The position numbers were made by a program, and so were the translations under genes. A stretch of 64,000 bases of DNA from Pseudomonas grimontii (GTDB taxonomy: Bacteria; Pseudomonadota; Gammaproteobacteria; Pseudomonadales; Pseudomonadaceae): positions 310,001 through 374,000 of the forward strand of contig NZ_VFES01000001.1 in NCBI RefSeq assembly GCF_007858185.1, given 5' to 3'. The notes below the pieces were generated by a model. The model saw only the letters and a list, made by a program, of their open reading frames with translations, made no database searches and was not told where the DNA came from. Below, piece after piece: positions 47,873-56,135 of the stretch. Numbering within the stretch: the first letter of the stretch is position 1; the number at the start of each line of letters is the position of its first letter.

Positions 47873-48493
47873 TTACAGGTACTTCACTTCCAGGGTGGCC
47901 GACCCATCCAGGGTGACCTCGTTGCTCAGATCCAGGCCGTCCGTGCGGGCGATCGAGGTGTCTACCACCATCTGCGCGACCAACTCCTTGACGGGCAGCG
48001 GCTGGGTGCCGTTGCTGGTGTCGGCGACCGACATATACAGCTTTGGCTCCCAGAATTTTTCGTCATACCAGGTGTTGCCACCGTCCCCCGAGGCGATGGT
48101 TTTCACCTGCACGCCATCGGCGACGGCGTTTTGCAACATCAGCTGGAACCAGCCGAGCTTTTGCGTGCCGTTGATGAAGCCCAGGCCGAAGTGCGAACTT
48201 GTCAGCGCGGAGTCCGCGCGGTTATCGATCGAGTTCAAGGCGAACGGGATTGCGCCATCACAGATCACCGCAATGGTCATGGTGTGGGTGCCGATGAGGG
48301 TCGGGTTGTCCGGGCGCAGGTCCTTGGCGGAAATCTTGCCGTGATCGATGATGCCACCGCTGGACAGGCTGGGGGTGCAGGCGCTGGGGACGATCAGGCC
48401 CTTGACCGCCAGGTCCACGGTGGAGGCGGCGTAGGAGGTGGCGCAGGTAAGTAGCATTACGCTGGCGGCGACGCTATTGAGCAGGGTTTTCAT
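47873..48493 (-). CDS. DUF1120 fimbrial subunit-like protein, copy 3
   Basis: This 206-residue protein has the signal peptide MKTLLNSVAASVMLLTCA, the motif VDLAVKGLIVPSACTPSLSS, GGIIDHGKISAKDLRPDNPT, a second Cys in VICDGA and the C-terminus ATLEVKYL. It is close to copy 1 (49176-49793), with the shared phrase GLGFINGTQKLGWF / GLGFVNGDKKLGWF, indicating tandem duplication. Confidence 0.83.
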   Translation of the reverse strand: MKTLLNSVAASVMLLTCATSYAASTVDLAVKGLIVPSACTPSLSSGGIIDHGKISAKDLRPDNPTLIGTHTMTIAVICDGAIPFALNSIDNRADSALTSSHFGLGFINGTQKLGWFQLMLQNAVADGVQVKTIASGDGGNTWYDEKFWEPKLYMSVADTSNGTQPLPVKELVAQMVVDTSIARTDGLDLSNEVTLDGSATLEVKYL

Positions 48494-48525
48494 GACGGAC
48501 GAACTCCTTTCGCTAAGGGGGGCGG

Positions 48526-49140
48526 TTACAGGTACTTGAGTTGGACGGTGGCGTGCCCGTCGATGGGGACTTCATCCAACAGGGTCAATTGGTCGGCGGG
48601 GGCGATGTGGGTGTACAGGCGAATCTCGGCGTCAAAATCCTGCACGGCGATAGGTGTTTCTTGATTGATTCTCGCAACCGTGGTCAGCCACAGATGGTTC
48701 AACTCGTTGGCGGGCCTCCAGGTCACGCCGCCATCCACTGAGGTAATCATGCGTACCGCGACGCCGTCGGCCACTGGGGTGTAGAGGTGAAACGCGGAGC
48801 CGCCGAGCTTTTCATCGTTCGGCGTCATGCCCAGGCCATGCCAGCGATCGTGGTTGGCCGAAGTACCGGCGCGGTTATCAATGGTGCTGAGGGTGAAAAA
48901 GGTCGGCGCTTCACAGCGCACGCTCAACTGCATGCTCTGATTGGGCAACGAAGTGTGTTGCTCGGCATTGAGCGACTTGGCCGACATCTTTCCGAAGTCG
49001 ACCATGCCACCGCCGGAAATCAGTGGGGAACAGGCGCTGGGCGTGATGCTGCCCCTGACGGACAGGTCGGTGTTGCTGGCGGCGAACGCCGGAGGGGCGA
49101 GCAATAGGGTGAGCATGAGGCGAGAGGCGAAAGCGTTCAT
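48526..49140 (-). CDS. DUF1120 fimbrial subunit-like protein, copy 2
   Basis: The protein is about 204 residues from the ATG at 49140 (MNAFASRLML); a TTG two codons upstream is possible. A signal peptide ends PPAFAASN. It has TDLSVRGSITPSACSPLISG, GGMVDFGKMSAKSL, a Cys in VRCEAPT, and ends ATVQLKYL. Its body is less similar to copies 1 and 3 than these are to each other. Confidence 0.83.
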   Translation of the reverse strand: MNAFASRLMLTLLLAPPAFAASNTDLSVRGSITPSACSPLISGGGMVDFGKMSAKSLNAEQHTSLPNQSMQLSVRCEAPTFFTLSTIDNRAGTSANHDRWHGLGMTPNDEKLGGSAFHLYTPVADGVAVRMITSVDGGVTWRPANELNHLWLTTVARINQETPIAVQDFDAEIRLYTHIAPADQLTLLDEVPIDGHATVQLKYL

Positions 49141-49175
49141 GGGCAAGGGCCTTTGGTCACAGTGATCGGGGGGCG

Positions 49176-49793
49176 TTACAGGTACTTCACTTCAATCGTG
49201 GCCGAGCCATCGATCGGCACTTCCTGGCTCAAGTCCATTCCGTTAGTGGCAAAAATGCCGCTTGCGACTTCCAGTTCCACGGCCAGTTCACGGGCAGCAA
49301 TGGGGGTATTGGTGTCCGAAAGGTCACTCATCGCAAACAGTGCAAGGGGTTCCAAGTTGTCTTCCGGCTGCCAGGTGCTGCCGTTGTCGTAGGAAACAAT
49401 CGAGCGGGCGGGTAGGCCGTCCATCATGGGATTGTTGAGGTACAGGTAAAACCACCCCAGCTTCTTGTCACCGTTGACAAAACCCAGTCCGTAATTACTC
49501 GTGAGGCCGCTGCTGGCGCGATTGTCGATACCCCTTAGGCCAAACAGGGTTGGCGCCTCACAGCTCACGTTCATCCGCAGGAAATGTTTGGGCAGGGACG
49601 TGGGATTGTCCGGCTTGAGGTCTTTGGCCGAGATCTTTCCATGGTCGACAACACCTGCGCCGGACAAGGTCGGTGCGCAGGCACTGGGGGTGATCAAGCC
49701 TTTGACGGCCAGGTCTATCGAACTTGCGGCTTGGACGGGTGAGAACATGTTGAGTAACAGGGCGGTGCTCAACAGGGTCAGGGACTTACTCAT
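49176..49793 (-). CDS. DUF1120 fimbrial subunit-like protein, copy 1 (first gene of operon)
   Basis: The protein is about 205 residues from the ATG at 49793 (MSKSLTLLSTALLLNMFSPV, a good signal peptide); the upstream GTG at 49808 is less likely. It has IDLAVKGLITPSACAPTLSG, GAGVVDHGKISAKDLKPDNP and a second Cys in VSCEAPT, and ends ATIEVKYL. The first gene after the 450-nt divergent region, so it may be the major subunit. Confidence 0.84.
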   Translation of the reverse strand: MSKSLTLLSTALLLNMFSPVQAASSIDLAVKGLITPSACAPTLSGAGVVDHGKISAKDLKPDNPTSLPKHFLRMNVSCEAPTLFGLRGIDNRASSGLTSNYGLGFVNGDKKLGWFYLYLNNPMMDGLPARSIVSYDNGSTWQPEDNLEPLALFAMSDLSDTNTPIAARELAVELEVASGIFATNGMDLSQEVPIDGSATIEVKYL

Positions 49794-50243
49794 TTCAATG
49801 CATTCCACTGTAAGGCTGGCTGATACGGCGCGCGCACGGCATCGTCCTATCTTTAGGGATAGGCGCAGAGCAGAGCGGCCGGTTGTATTTGGTTGGGAGC
49901 GCCGCAGGCTGCGCGTCCATTCCCTCTTTGCGGGGTGGGGGGCAATTTAGCCGGGGTATGGAGTGGGGGAAATACAACTATTACGACAATGAAAGTGACA
50001 GGTACTTGGGCGTTGATGCGTGGGAATAGATGGTCTTATTTGTAGGAAAGTTGGTTTTTTCGTAGTTGTTGTATCGTCATCTTCGTATCCAGAAAGTTAT
50101 CTACTGTTGCTTATAGCAGCCATGTGAGTGCCATGAAGATGTTCACGCCGTTATGTATTTGGTTGTTGCATCCTCTGCATCCACTCAAGTGAGTATGGGT
50201 GAACTCATGGTCTGCATATCAATGTAAGCGCAATGAGGTGACC
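49794..50243. other. Divergent regulatory region between the DUF1120 fimbria and the Hpt/RcsB genes
   Basis: About 450 nt with no gene. The part at 49980-50200 is clearly richer in A and T than the flanks, as expected for a regulated promoter or nucleoid-protein target. No consensus operator stands out by eye. Confidence 0.6.
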
Positions 50244-50669
50244 ATGGTGACAAGGGTATTTACCAAGCCAGTACCTGTCCTGAAGTTGGCACCCTCGCTC
50301 TCACCACCGCGGGTGGCGGAGCAGGCTTTTCGTCCGCGTGGGGATGGGTGGCCGACGCGTGCCAGCCTGATCGAAATGTTTGGCAGTGATGAGGTGGTGA
50401 GCCGGGTGCTGGTCAGCCTCATGAACGAAGCACGGGAAGACGATGTCTTGCTGGACCAGGCTCGGCTCAGTGCCAATGCGTTGTTGGTGATGGAGCGGCT
50501 GCACCGTCTGGTGGGTAGCCTGGCGTTTGTCGGTATGGCCGATCTGGAGCGTTGCGGCGAGCAGCTGATTGCTCGCGTCCAAGCCGCGGGCGTAGAGGAA
50601 AATACGCTGGAGTTGCAGGCATTTCAGCGCAAGTTACGTGTGTACATCACTTATTTGAGCCGCTTGTAA
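50244..50669 (+). CDS. Hpt-like domain protein
   Basis: The protein is about 141 residues from the ATG at 50244 (GAGGTG close upstream); a longer frame begins at 50199. The C-terminal helical domain has MERLHRLVGSLAFVGMADLE followed by RCGEQL. This resembles the phosphoacceptor loop HxLKGSA...G...L...C..LE of histidine phosphotransfer (Hpt) domains, with H87 as candidate His (H-R-L-V-G-S). The normal Lys after Leu is Val. The N-terminal 40 residues are basic and Pro-rich. It is followed after about 200 nt by a response regulator, which strengthens the idea of a phosphorelay pair. Confidence 0.6.
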   Translation: MVTRVFTKPVPVLKLAPSLSPPRVAEQAFRPRGDGWPTRASLIEMFGSDEVVSRVLVSLMNEAREDDVLLDQARLSANALLVMERLHRLVGSLAFVGMADLERCGEQLIARVQAAGVEENTLELQAFQRKLRVYITYLSRL

Positions 50670-50875
50670 ATCGTTGGATTAGAGAAGTTTGTAGGACATC
50701 ATTCCCGCGTGCCTGAGGTTTTTTGTGTAGGGCATTTCTTTTTATATTGTGGGACGGAGGTTGTCGTCTACCAAATGCTGGACGCGGTTCGTTAGGTGCC
50801 GCGTCGGGTGGTTGTTGAGGGCCGTGGACAGCGGTATTTTGCGCCAATTCCAATTGCCATCTTTCGTGGGTATCT

Positions 50876-51511
50876 ATGTTTCGTGTGATTATTGCCGACG
50901 ACCATCCGATTGTGCGTATCGGGCAGCGGGTGGTGATTGAGGCGGGCGGCAGGTGCAAAGTCGTCGGCGAAGCCGATGGTCCCGATGAGTTGCTCGCGTT
51001 ATTGAGTACCGTGGCCTGTGATGTGTTGGTGACTGACTTCGCCATGCCGGGCGGTCAGCAGGCCGACGGCTACGGGTTGCTGGGCCTGTTGCGTCGCCAG
51101 TACCCGACATTGCCGGTGATCCTGGTCACCATGTTTGCCAACGTGGCAACCCTACGCGCTTCGTTTGCCCATGGCGCACGGGCTATTGTCGCCAAGAGCG
51201 CATCGGCCCGCGAACTGCCCATTGCAATCAATGCGGTGATCAAGGGCGAGACGTTTGCCAGTGAGTGCCTGCGGGCTCAGTTGACAGAGGCCGGGACCGG
51301 CGACCAGCTGCAACAGCCCCAGCTCTCCAGCAAGGAGCGCGAAGTCGTCAGGATGCTCGCCAGCGGCATGACCGTCAGCCAGATTGCAGCACGGGTCAAC
51401 CGCAGTATTTCCACGATCAGCAAACAGAAAAGCACGGCCATGAGCCGGCTGTGCATTTCCACCGACGTTGACCTGTTCGCCTACGCGCGCAGCTGCGGCA
51501 TGGTGCCATAG
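50876..51511 (+). CDS. RcsB-like response regulator (REC + LuxR HTH)
   Basis: This 211-residue protein has a receiver domain with acidic pocket D8/D9, phosphoacceptor D54 (VTDFAMPGG), T85 and K107, and a LuxR/FixJ HTH at about 148-205 (LSSKEREVVRMLASGMTVSQ). The HTH end ISTISKQKSTAMSRLCISTD and the REC loop TDFAMPGG..ADGYGLL match RcsB more closely than NarL. RcsB relatives (with RcsC/PvrR) control cupD fimbriae in P. aeruginosa. Here it is next to a chaperone-usher locus. No sensor kinase lies in the window. Confidence 0.88.
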   Translation: MFRVIIADDHPIVRIGQRVVIEAGGRCKVVGEADGPDELLALLSTVACDVLVTDFAMPGGQQADGYGLLGLLRRQYPTLPVILVTMFANVATLRASFAHGARAIVAKSASARELPIAINAVIKGETFASECLRAQLTEAGTGDQLQQPQLSSKEREVVRMLASGMTVSQIAARVNRSISTISKQKSTAMSRLCISTDVDLFAYARSCGMVP

Positions 51512-51608
51512 CAGTTGGCGGGCCATTCCCCGCGTAAATGGCGATAGAGTTTTACCGGTGCGCAGACTATCTTGGACGGCTCATAACCCCCTGGTTTGGA
51601 ACCTGCCC

Positions 51609-52079
51609 ATGAGCGATGCACACAACGCCCTGATCACCGAGTTCTACAGCGCCTTCCAGCGGCTGGATGCCGAGGCCATGGCGGCCTGCTACACCGAGGA
51701 TGTGCTGTTCAGCGACCCGGCCTTCGGCGAACTGCGCGGCCGTGACGCCGGTGATATGTGGCGCATGCTCACCACCCGGGCCAAGGACTTTTCCCTGACC
51801 TTCGACCATGTGCGCAGCGATGACACCAGCGGCAGCGCGCACTGGGTCGCGACCTATCTGTTCAGCGCCACCGGTAACACGGTGGTCAACGATATCGGCG
51901 CGCGCTTCGTGTTCCGCGATGGCAAGATCTGCGAACACCACGATCACTTCGATCTGTGGCGCTGGTCCCGCCAGGCCCTGGGCCTCAAGGGCCTGTTGCT
52001 GGGTTGGTCGCCGGCCCTGAAAAACGCCGTGCGCGCCCAGGCGCTCAAAGGGTTGAAGGCATTTCAGGCCAGTCGTTGA
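51609..52079 (+). CDS. NTF2/SnoaL-like domain protein
   Basis: The protein is about 156 residues from the ATG at 51609 (MSDAHNALITEFYSAFQRLD). It has an NTF2-like cone: AEAMAACYTEDVLFSDPAFG, then THVRSDD and ARFVFRDGKICEHHDHFDLW with the family's H/D pair. Commonly annotated as nuclear transport factor 2 family. It is unrelated in sequence to the SnoaL-like protein at 5891-6304. Function unknown; it may bind or isomerise a small molecule. Confidence 0.8.
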   Translation: MSDAHNALITEFYSAFQRLDAEAMAACYTEDVLFSDPAFGELRGRDAGDMWRMLTTRAKDFSLTFDHVRSDDTSGSAHWVATYLFSATGNTVVNDIGARFVFRDGKICEHHDHFDLWRWSRQALGLKGLLLGWSPALKNAVRAQALKGLKAFQASR

Positions 52080-52115
52080 TAAGCTTGGCGCTCCTCTGGT
52101 TTACCGAATCGACCC

Positions 52116-52391
52116 GTGACTGATCCTTCTGAACCCAAACCCTGGTTCGTCTACCTGGTACGTGCCGCCAATGGCGCGCTGTATTGCGGGATCAGCAATG
52201 ACCCGGTGCGCCGCTTTGCCTCTCACCAAAGCGGCAAGGGCGCGCGGTTTTTCCTCTCCAGCCCGGCGGTGGCGCTGGTGTATACCGAGCAATGCGCGAG
52301 CAAAGGCGAGGCCTTGCGTCAGGAGCGCTTGATCAAGAAGTTGAAGAAGAGCGCCAAGGAGTGCCTGGCGGCGAGCGGGTCATTGATTTGA
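52116..52391 (+). CDS. GIY-YIG domain nuclease (UPF0213/YhbQ-like)
   Basis: This 91-residue protein starts at a GTG. The GIY-YIG core is [20 protein letters not shown], followed by the conserved Arg in [15 protein letters not shown] and the Glu in [17 protein letters not shown]. Such single-domain proteins are small DNA nucleases of the YhbQ type. Compact and normal in length. Confidence 0.88.
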   Translation: MTDPSEPKPWFVYLVRAANGALYCGISNDPVRRFASHQSGKGARFFLSSPAVALVYTEQCASKGEALRQERLIKKLKKSAKECLAASGSLI

Positions 52392-52466
52392 CTGATGGGT
52401 TCCCATCACACCCGCGAAGCGTTTTGCGCGCTAAGCTGCGGGTCCACCTGCCAAGCGGACGCCAGC

Positions 52467-53402
52467 ATGTCTGAACTTATCCTGCACCATTACCCCACCT
52501 CCCCATTTGCCGAGAAGGCGCGACTGCTGCTGGGCTTCAAAGGCTTGTCCTGGCACTCCGTGCACATCTCGCCGGTGATGCCCAAGCCTGACCTGACCGC
52601 CCTGACCGGTGGCTATCGCAAGACGCCGGTGCTGCAGGTCGGTGCCGATATTTATTGCGACACAGCCCTGATCGCCCGGCGTCTGGAGCAAGAGAAGTCC
52701 TCGCCGCCGCTGTTCCCGCTCGGCCAGGAGATGATCACCCAAACCTTCGCCGCTTGGGCCGACAGCGTGGTATTTGCCCATGCGGTGAGCCTGATGTTCC
52801 AGCCGGAATCGGTGGCGGTGCGCTTTGGCAAGTTGCCGCCGGAAGCGATCAAGGCGTTTCTCGCCGACCGCGCCGCGCTGTTCAGCGGCGGTACGGCGAG
52901 CAAGCTCCCGGCCGAGTTGGCCAAGCACCAATGGCCGGCGATCATGGCGCGGCTGGAGCAGCAATTGCAGAGAGAACCGGGGGACTTCCTGTTTGGTGAA
53001 CCGTCGATTGCCGACTTTGCCCTGGCCCACCCGCTGTGGTTTCTCAAGGCCACACCGGTGACTGCGCCGTTGGTGGAGGCGTATCCGGCCGTGTCGGCGT
53101 GGTTGGGCAGAGTGCTCGGTTTTGGCCACGGCACGGCGAGCCAGATGACTGCCGTGCAAGCATTGGAAATCGCACAAAAGGCCACACCGGCCCCGTTACC
53201 GGAAGAAGTGTTCGAGGACTTGAATGGCTTCGTGGCGGGCCAGCAGGTGATCATCAGCGCCATCGATTACGGTGTCGACCCGGTCGCCGGCGAATTGCTG
53301 TTTGCCGGGCGCGAAGAGCTGATCCTGCGCCGCACCGACGAACGTGCCGGCACCGTTCACGTGCATTTCCCACGCTTCGGGTTTCGCATTCACGCGCAAT
53401 AA
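52467..53402 (+). CDS. Glutathione S-transferase family protein with C-terminal extension
   Basis: The protein is about 311 residues from the ATG at 52467. The N-terminal thioredoxin-like part is LILHHYPTSPFAEKARLLLG with S/P positions as in GSTs, then GGYRKTPVLQVGADIYCDTA. An alpha-helical C-terminal domain follows. An extra segment of about 90 residues at the end (EEVFEDLNGFVAGQQVIISA, then a beta-rich stretch) is not part of the normal GST. The substrate is unknown. Confidence 0.82.
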   Translation: MSELILHHYPTSPFAEKARLLLGFKGLSWHSVHISPVMPKPDLTALTGGYRKTPVLQVGADIYCDTALIARRLEQEKSSPPLFPLGQEMITQTFAAWADSVVFAHAVSLMFQPESVAVRFGKLPPEAIKAFLADRAALFSGGTASKLPAELAKHQWPAIMARLEQQLQREPGDFLFGEPSIADFALAHPLWFLKATPVTAPLVEAYPAVSAWLGRVLGFGHGTASQMTAVQALEIAQKATPAPLPEEVFEDLNGFVAGQQVIISAIDYGVDPVAGELLFAGREELILRRTDERAGTVHVHFPRFGFRIHAQ

Positions 53403-53409
53403 ATAAAAA

Positions 53410-53421
53410 TATTTGCAAATA
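53410..53421. promoter_or_regulatory. Palindrome upstream of the TonB receptor, weak Fur-box candidate
   Basis: TATTTGCAAATA is a perfect 12-nt palindrome in the AT-rich stretch after the GST gene, about 90 nt before the receptor ATG. It only partly fits the Fur 7-1-7 pattern. It may be a Fur or other repressor site. Confidence 0.25.
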
Positions 53422-53511
53422 CAGATGAGGTAAATCGCCAGCCCATCCGTGTAGTGCTTGAAACTGCGATCTATTCGCATTAACAGCGTTTTCTACACGG
53501 GTTCTCACAGC

Positions 53512-55929
53512 ATGAAGTCGACGGCAGGCGGTTTGGTTAAACAGTGGTTGGGAGCCTCGGTATTGGCGGTGTCGGGGCTGGCATTGCTGCCCCTCGGCGT
53601 GGCTCAGGCGCAGGAGCAGCAAAGCGCCCAGTTCACCTTTGCCCTGGCTGCCAAACCGTTGCCCCAGGCCTTGAGCGATTTCAGCCGGGTCACCGGAATC
53701 AGCGTGATCTATACCGATGAAGCGCCTTACGGCCTCAACGCCCCGGCCGTCCGCGGGCAAATGAGCGCGACCCAGGCGCTGCAACGTCTGCTGGGCAACT
53801 CCGGCTTCACCTTCCGCCAGATCGATGCCCGCACCCTGGCCCTGGAGCCGGTACCCACCGAGGGCGCGCTCAACCTCGGCGCGACCACCATCAGCGGTGT
53901 CGGCCAAACCGAGGACAGCACCAGCTACCAGCCGCCGCCCACCAGTTCGGTGATGCGCTCCCGTGCTTTGCTGCTGGAAACCCCGCAAACCGTCAATGTG
54001 GTACCCGCCCAAGTGCTGCGCGACCAAACCCCGCGTAACTTGGATGATGCCCTGGCCAACGTCAGCGGCATTACCCAGGCCAACACCTTGGCCAGTACCC
54101 AGGACGCGGTGATGTTGCGCGGCTTTGGCGACAACCGTAACGGCTCGATCATGCGCGATGGCATGCCGGTGGTGCAGGGCCGGGCGTTGAACTCAACCGC
54201 AGAACGGGTCGAAGTGCTCAAGGGCCCGTCGTCGCTGCTGTATGGCATCCAGGACCCGGGTGGCGTGGTCAATATCGTCAGTAAAAAACCGCAACTGACC
54301 CAGGCCACGTCCCTGACCGTGCGCGGCTCGACCTTCGGCGACGGCAAGAACGGCAGCGGCGGCAACCTCGACACCACCGGCCCCATCGGCGATTCGGGCC
54401 TGGCGTATCGCCTGATCGTCGATCATGAAGACGAGGACTACTGGCGCAACTTCGGTACTCACCGCGAGTCGCTGGTGGCGCCATCCCTGGCCTGGTATGG
54501 CGACACGACCCAGTTGTTGTTCGCCTACGAGCACCGCGAATTTCTCTCGCCGTTCGACCGTGGCACGGCCATCGACAAGTCCAACCACCCGCTGGACATC
54601 CCGGCCACCCGTCGTCTGGATGAGCCGTTCAACAACATGGAAGGGCGTTCCGACCTGTACCGCTTTGAAGCTGACCACGACTTGAACGACGACTGGAAAG
54701 CCCATTTCGGCTACAGCTGGAACCGTGAGACCTACGACGCCAGCCAAGTGCGCGTCAGCGCGGTGAGCACCAATGGCACCCTGACCCGCAAGATGGACGG
54801 CACCCAGGGCGCGATCACCACTGACCGTTTCGCCACGGCCAGCCTGGAAGGCAAGGTCAGTGTGCTGGGCATGCAGCATGACCTGGTGTTCGGCCTGGAC
54901 GACGAGTACCGCAAGATCTACCGCGCCGACCTGATTCGCCAGGACTCGCGCTCCACGTTCAACTACAACAACCCGGTGTACGGCAACGAAGTCGCGGGTA
55001 CCAACGTCAGTGCCGCCGACAGCGCCCAGACCGACTTGCTGCGCAGCGATTCGCTGTTCTTCCAGGACGCGATCCACCTGACCGACCAGTGGATCTTTGT
55101 GGCTGGCGCGCGCTACCAGATGTATGACCAGTACGCTGGCAAGGGCGTGCCATTCAAGGCCAACACGGACGGCAACGGCCAGGCCTGGGTGCCGCGTGCC
55201 GGCCTGGTGTATCGCTACACCGATGAGTTGTCGTTCTACGGCAGCTACACCGAATCGTTCAAACCCAACTCCACCATCGCTGCCTTGGCCGATGGCAGCA
55301 CGCTGACCGGTGACCTCACGCCGGAGGAATCCAAGTCGTGGGAACTGGGCGCCAAGCTCGACATTCCGGGGCGCATTACCGCCAGCGCAGCGTTGTTCAC
55401 TATCGACAAGCGCAATGTGCTGGTGTCGATGGGCTCCGGTCCCAACACGATCTACAGCATCGCCGGGCAGGTACGTTCCCGTGGCCTGGAACTGGACGCT
55501 ACCGGCCAGTTGACCGACAAGTGGAGCCTGATCGGCAGCTACGCCTTTACCGACGCCGAAGACATCAAGGACAACAATCCGGCGCTTGAAGGTAACCGCC
55601 TGCAAAACGTGGCCAAGCACACCGGTTCGCTGTCGGTGGCCTACGATTTCGGCAATATTTTTGGCGGCGATCAGCTACGCGTGGGCACCGGTGCGCGGTA
55701 TGTCGGCGAGCGTGCAGGCGACGCCGCCAACGACTTCAACCTGCCGGGCTACACCGTGGCGGATGCCTTCGCCACCTACGACACCAGGATCGACGGGCAA
55801 AAGGTCAAATTCCAGGTCAACGTGAAGAACCTGTTCGACCGCGTCTACTACACCTCGGCGGCCAGCCGCCTGTTTGTGTCCATGGGTGATGCGCGGCAGG
55901 TGTCGGTGTCCAGCACCCTGGAGTTCTAA
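53512..55929 (+). CDS. TonB-dependent siderophore receptor with N-terminal STN domain
   Basis: The protein is about 805 residues from the ATG at 53512 (an upstream frame to 53458 lacks support). It has a signal peptide (ending VAQAQEQ), an STN/secretin-like domain (about 35-85: FALAAKPLPQALSDFSRVTG), a plug domain (QTVNVVPAQVLRDQTPRNLD, GGVVNIVSKKP) and a 22-strand barrel ending EF. STN-bearing receptors can signal to an anti-sigma factor. The ligand is probably a hydroxamate or pyoverdine-type siderophore, not decidable here. No FecI/FecR-type pair lies next to it. Confidence 0.9.
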   Translation: MKSTAGGLVKQWLGASVLAVSGLALLPLGVAQAQEQQSAQFTFALAAKPLPQALSDFSRVTGISVIYTDEAPYGLNAPAVRGQMSATQALQRLLGNSGFTFRQIDARTLALEPVPTEGALNLGATTISGVGQTEDSTSYQPPPTSSVMRSRALLLETPQTVNVVPAQVLRDQTPRNLDDALANVSGITQANTLASTQDAVMLRGFGDNRNGSIMRDGMPVVQGRALNSTAERVEVLKGPSSLLYGIQDPGGVVNIVSKKPQLTQATSLTVRGSTFGDGKNGSGGNLDTTGPIGDSGLAYRLIVDHEDEDYWRNFGTHRESLVAPSLAWYGDTTQLLFAYEHREFLSPFDRGTAIDKSNHPLDIPATRRLDEPFNNMEGRSDLYRFEADHDLNDDWKAHFGYSWNRETYDASQVRVSAVSTNGTLTRKMDGTQGAITTDRFATASLEGKVSVLGMQHDLVFGLDDEYRKIYRADLIRQDSRSTFNYNNPVYGNEVAGTNVSAADSAQTDLLRSDSLFFQDAIHLTDQWIFVAGARYQMYDQYAGKGVPFKANTDGNGQAWVPRAGLVYRYTDELSFYGSYTESFKPNSTIAALADGSTLTGDLTPEESKSWELGAKLDIPGRITASAALFTIDKRNVLVSMGSGPNTIYSIAGQVRSRGLELDATGQLTDKWSLIGSYAFTDAEDIKDNNPALEGNRLQNVAKHTGSLSVAYDFGNIFGGDQLRVGTGARYVGERAGDAANDFNLPGYTVADAFATYDTRIDGQKVKFQVNVKNLFDRVYYTSAASRLFVSMGDARQVSVSSTLEF

Positions 55930-55945
55930 AACCTGGCAAGCTCCC

Positions 55946-56079
55946 TGTGGCGAGCGGGCTTGCCCCGCGTAGGGCTGCGAAGCGGCCCCAAAACAGTCTC
56001 TGCGGTGTTCCTGAAAAAACGCGGCGGCATTAGTAAGGGCGGCTTCGCCAGCCAGCGCGGGGCAAGCCCGCTCGCCACA
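55946..56079. repeat. REPIN downstream of the TonB receptor
   Basis: TGTGGCGAGCGGGCTTGCCC and its inverted copy are about 95 nt apart, an unusually long spacer with its own GGGCTGCGAAGCGGCCC hairpin. It lies between the receptor gene and dacB. Confidence 0.82.
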
Positions 56080-56135
56080 AAGGTACGGAGCTGTTAGCGT
56101 TGCGGCCATTAATGGCTTTGCGGAACACAGTACTG

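Noticed and set aside
54193-55620. A 475-codon minus-strand ORF inside the TonB receptor gene
   Set aside because: It lies wholly within a clear receptor gene, has no ribosome-binding site or recognisable motif, and has the biased residue content of antisense frames.
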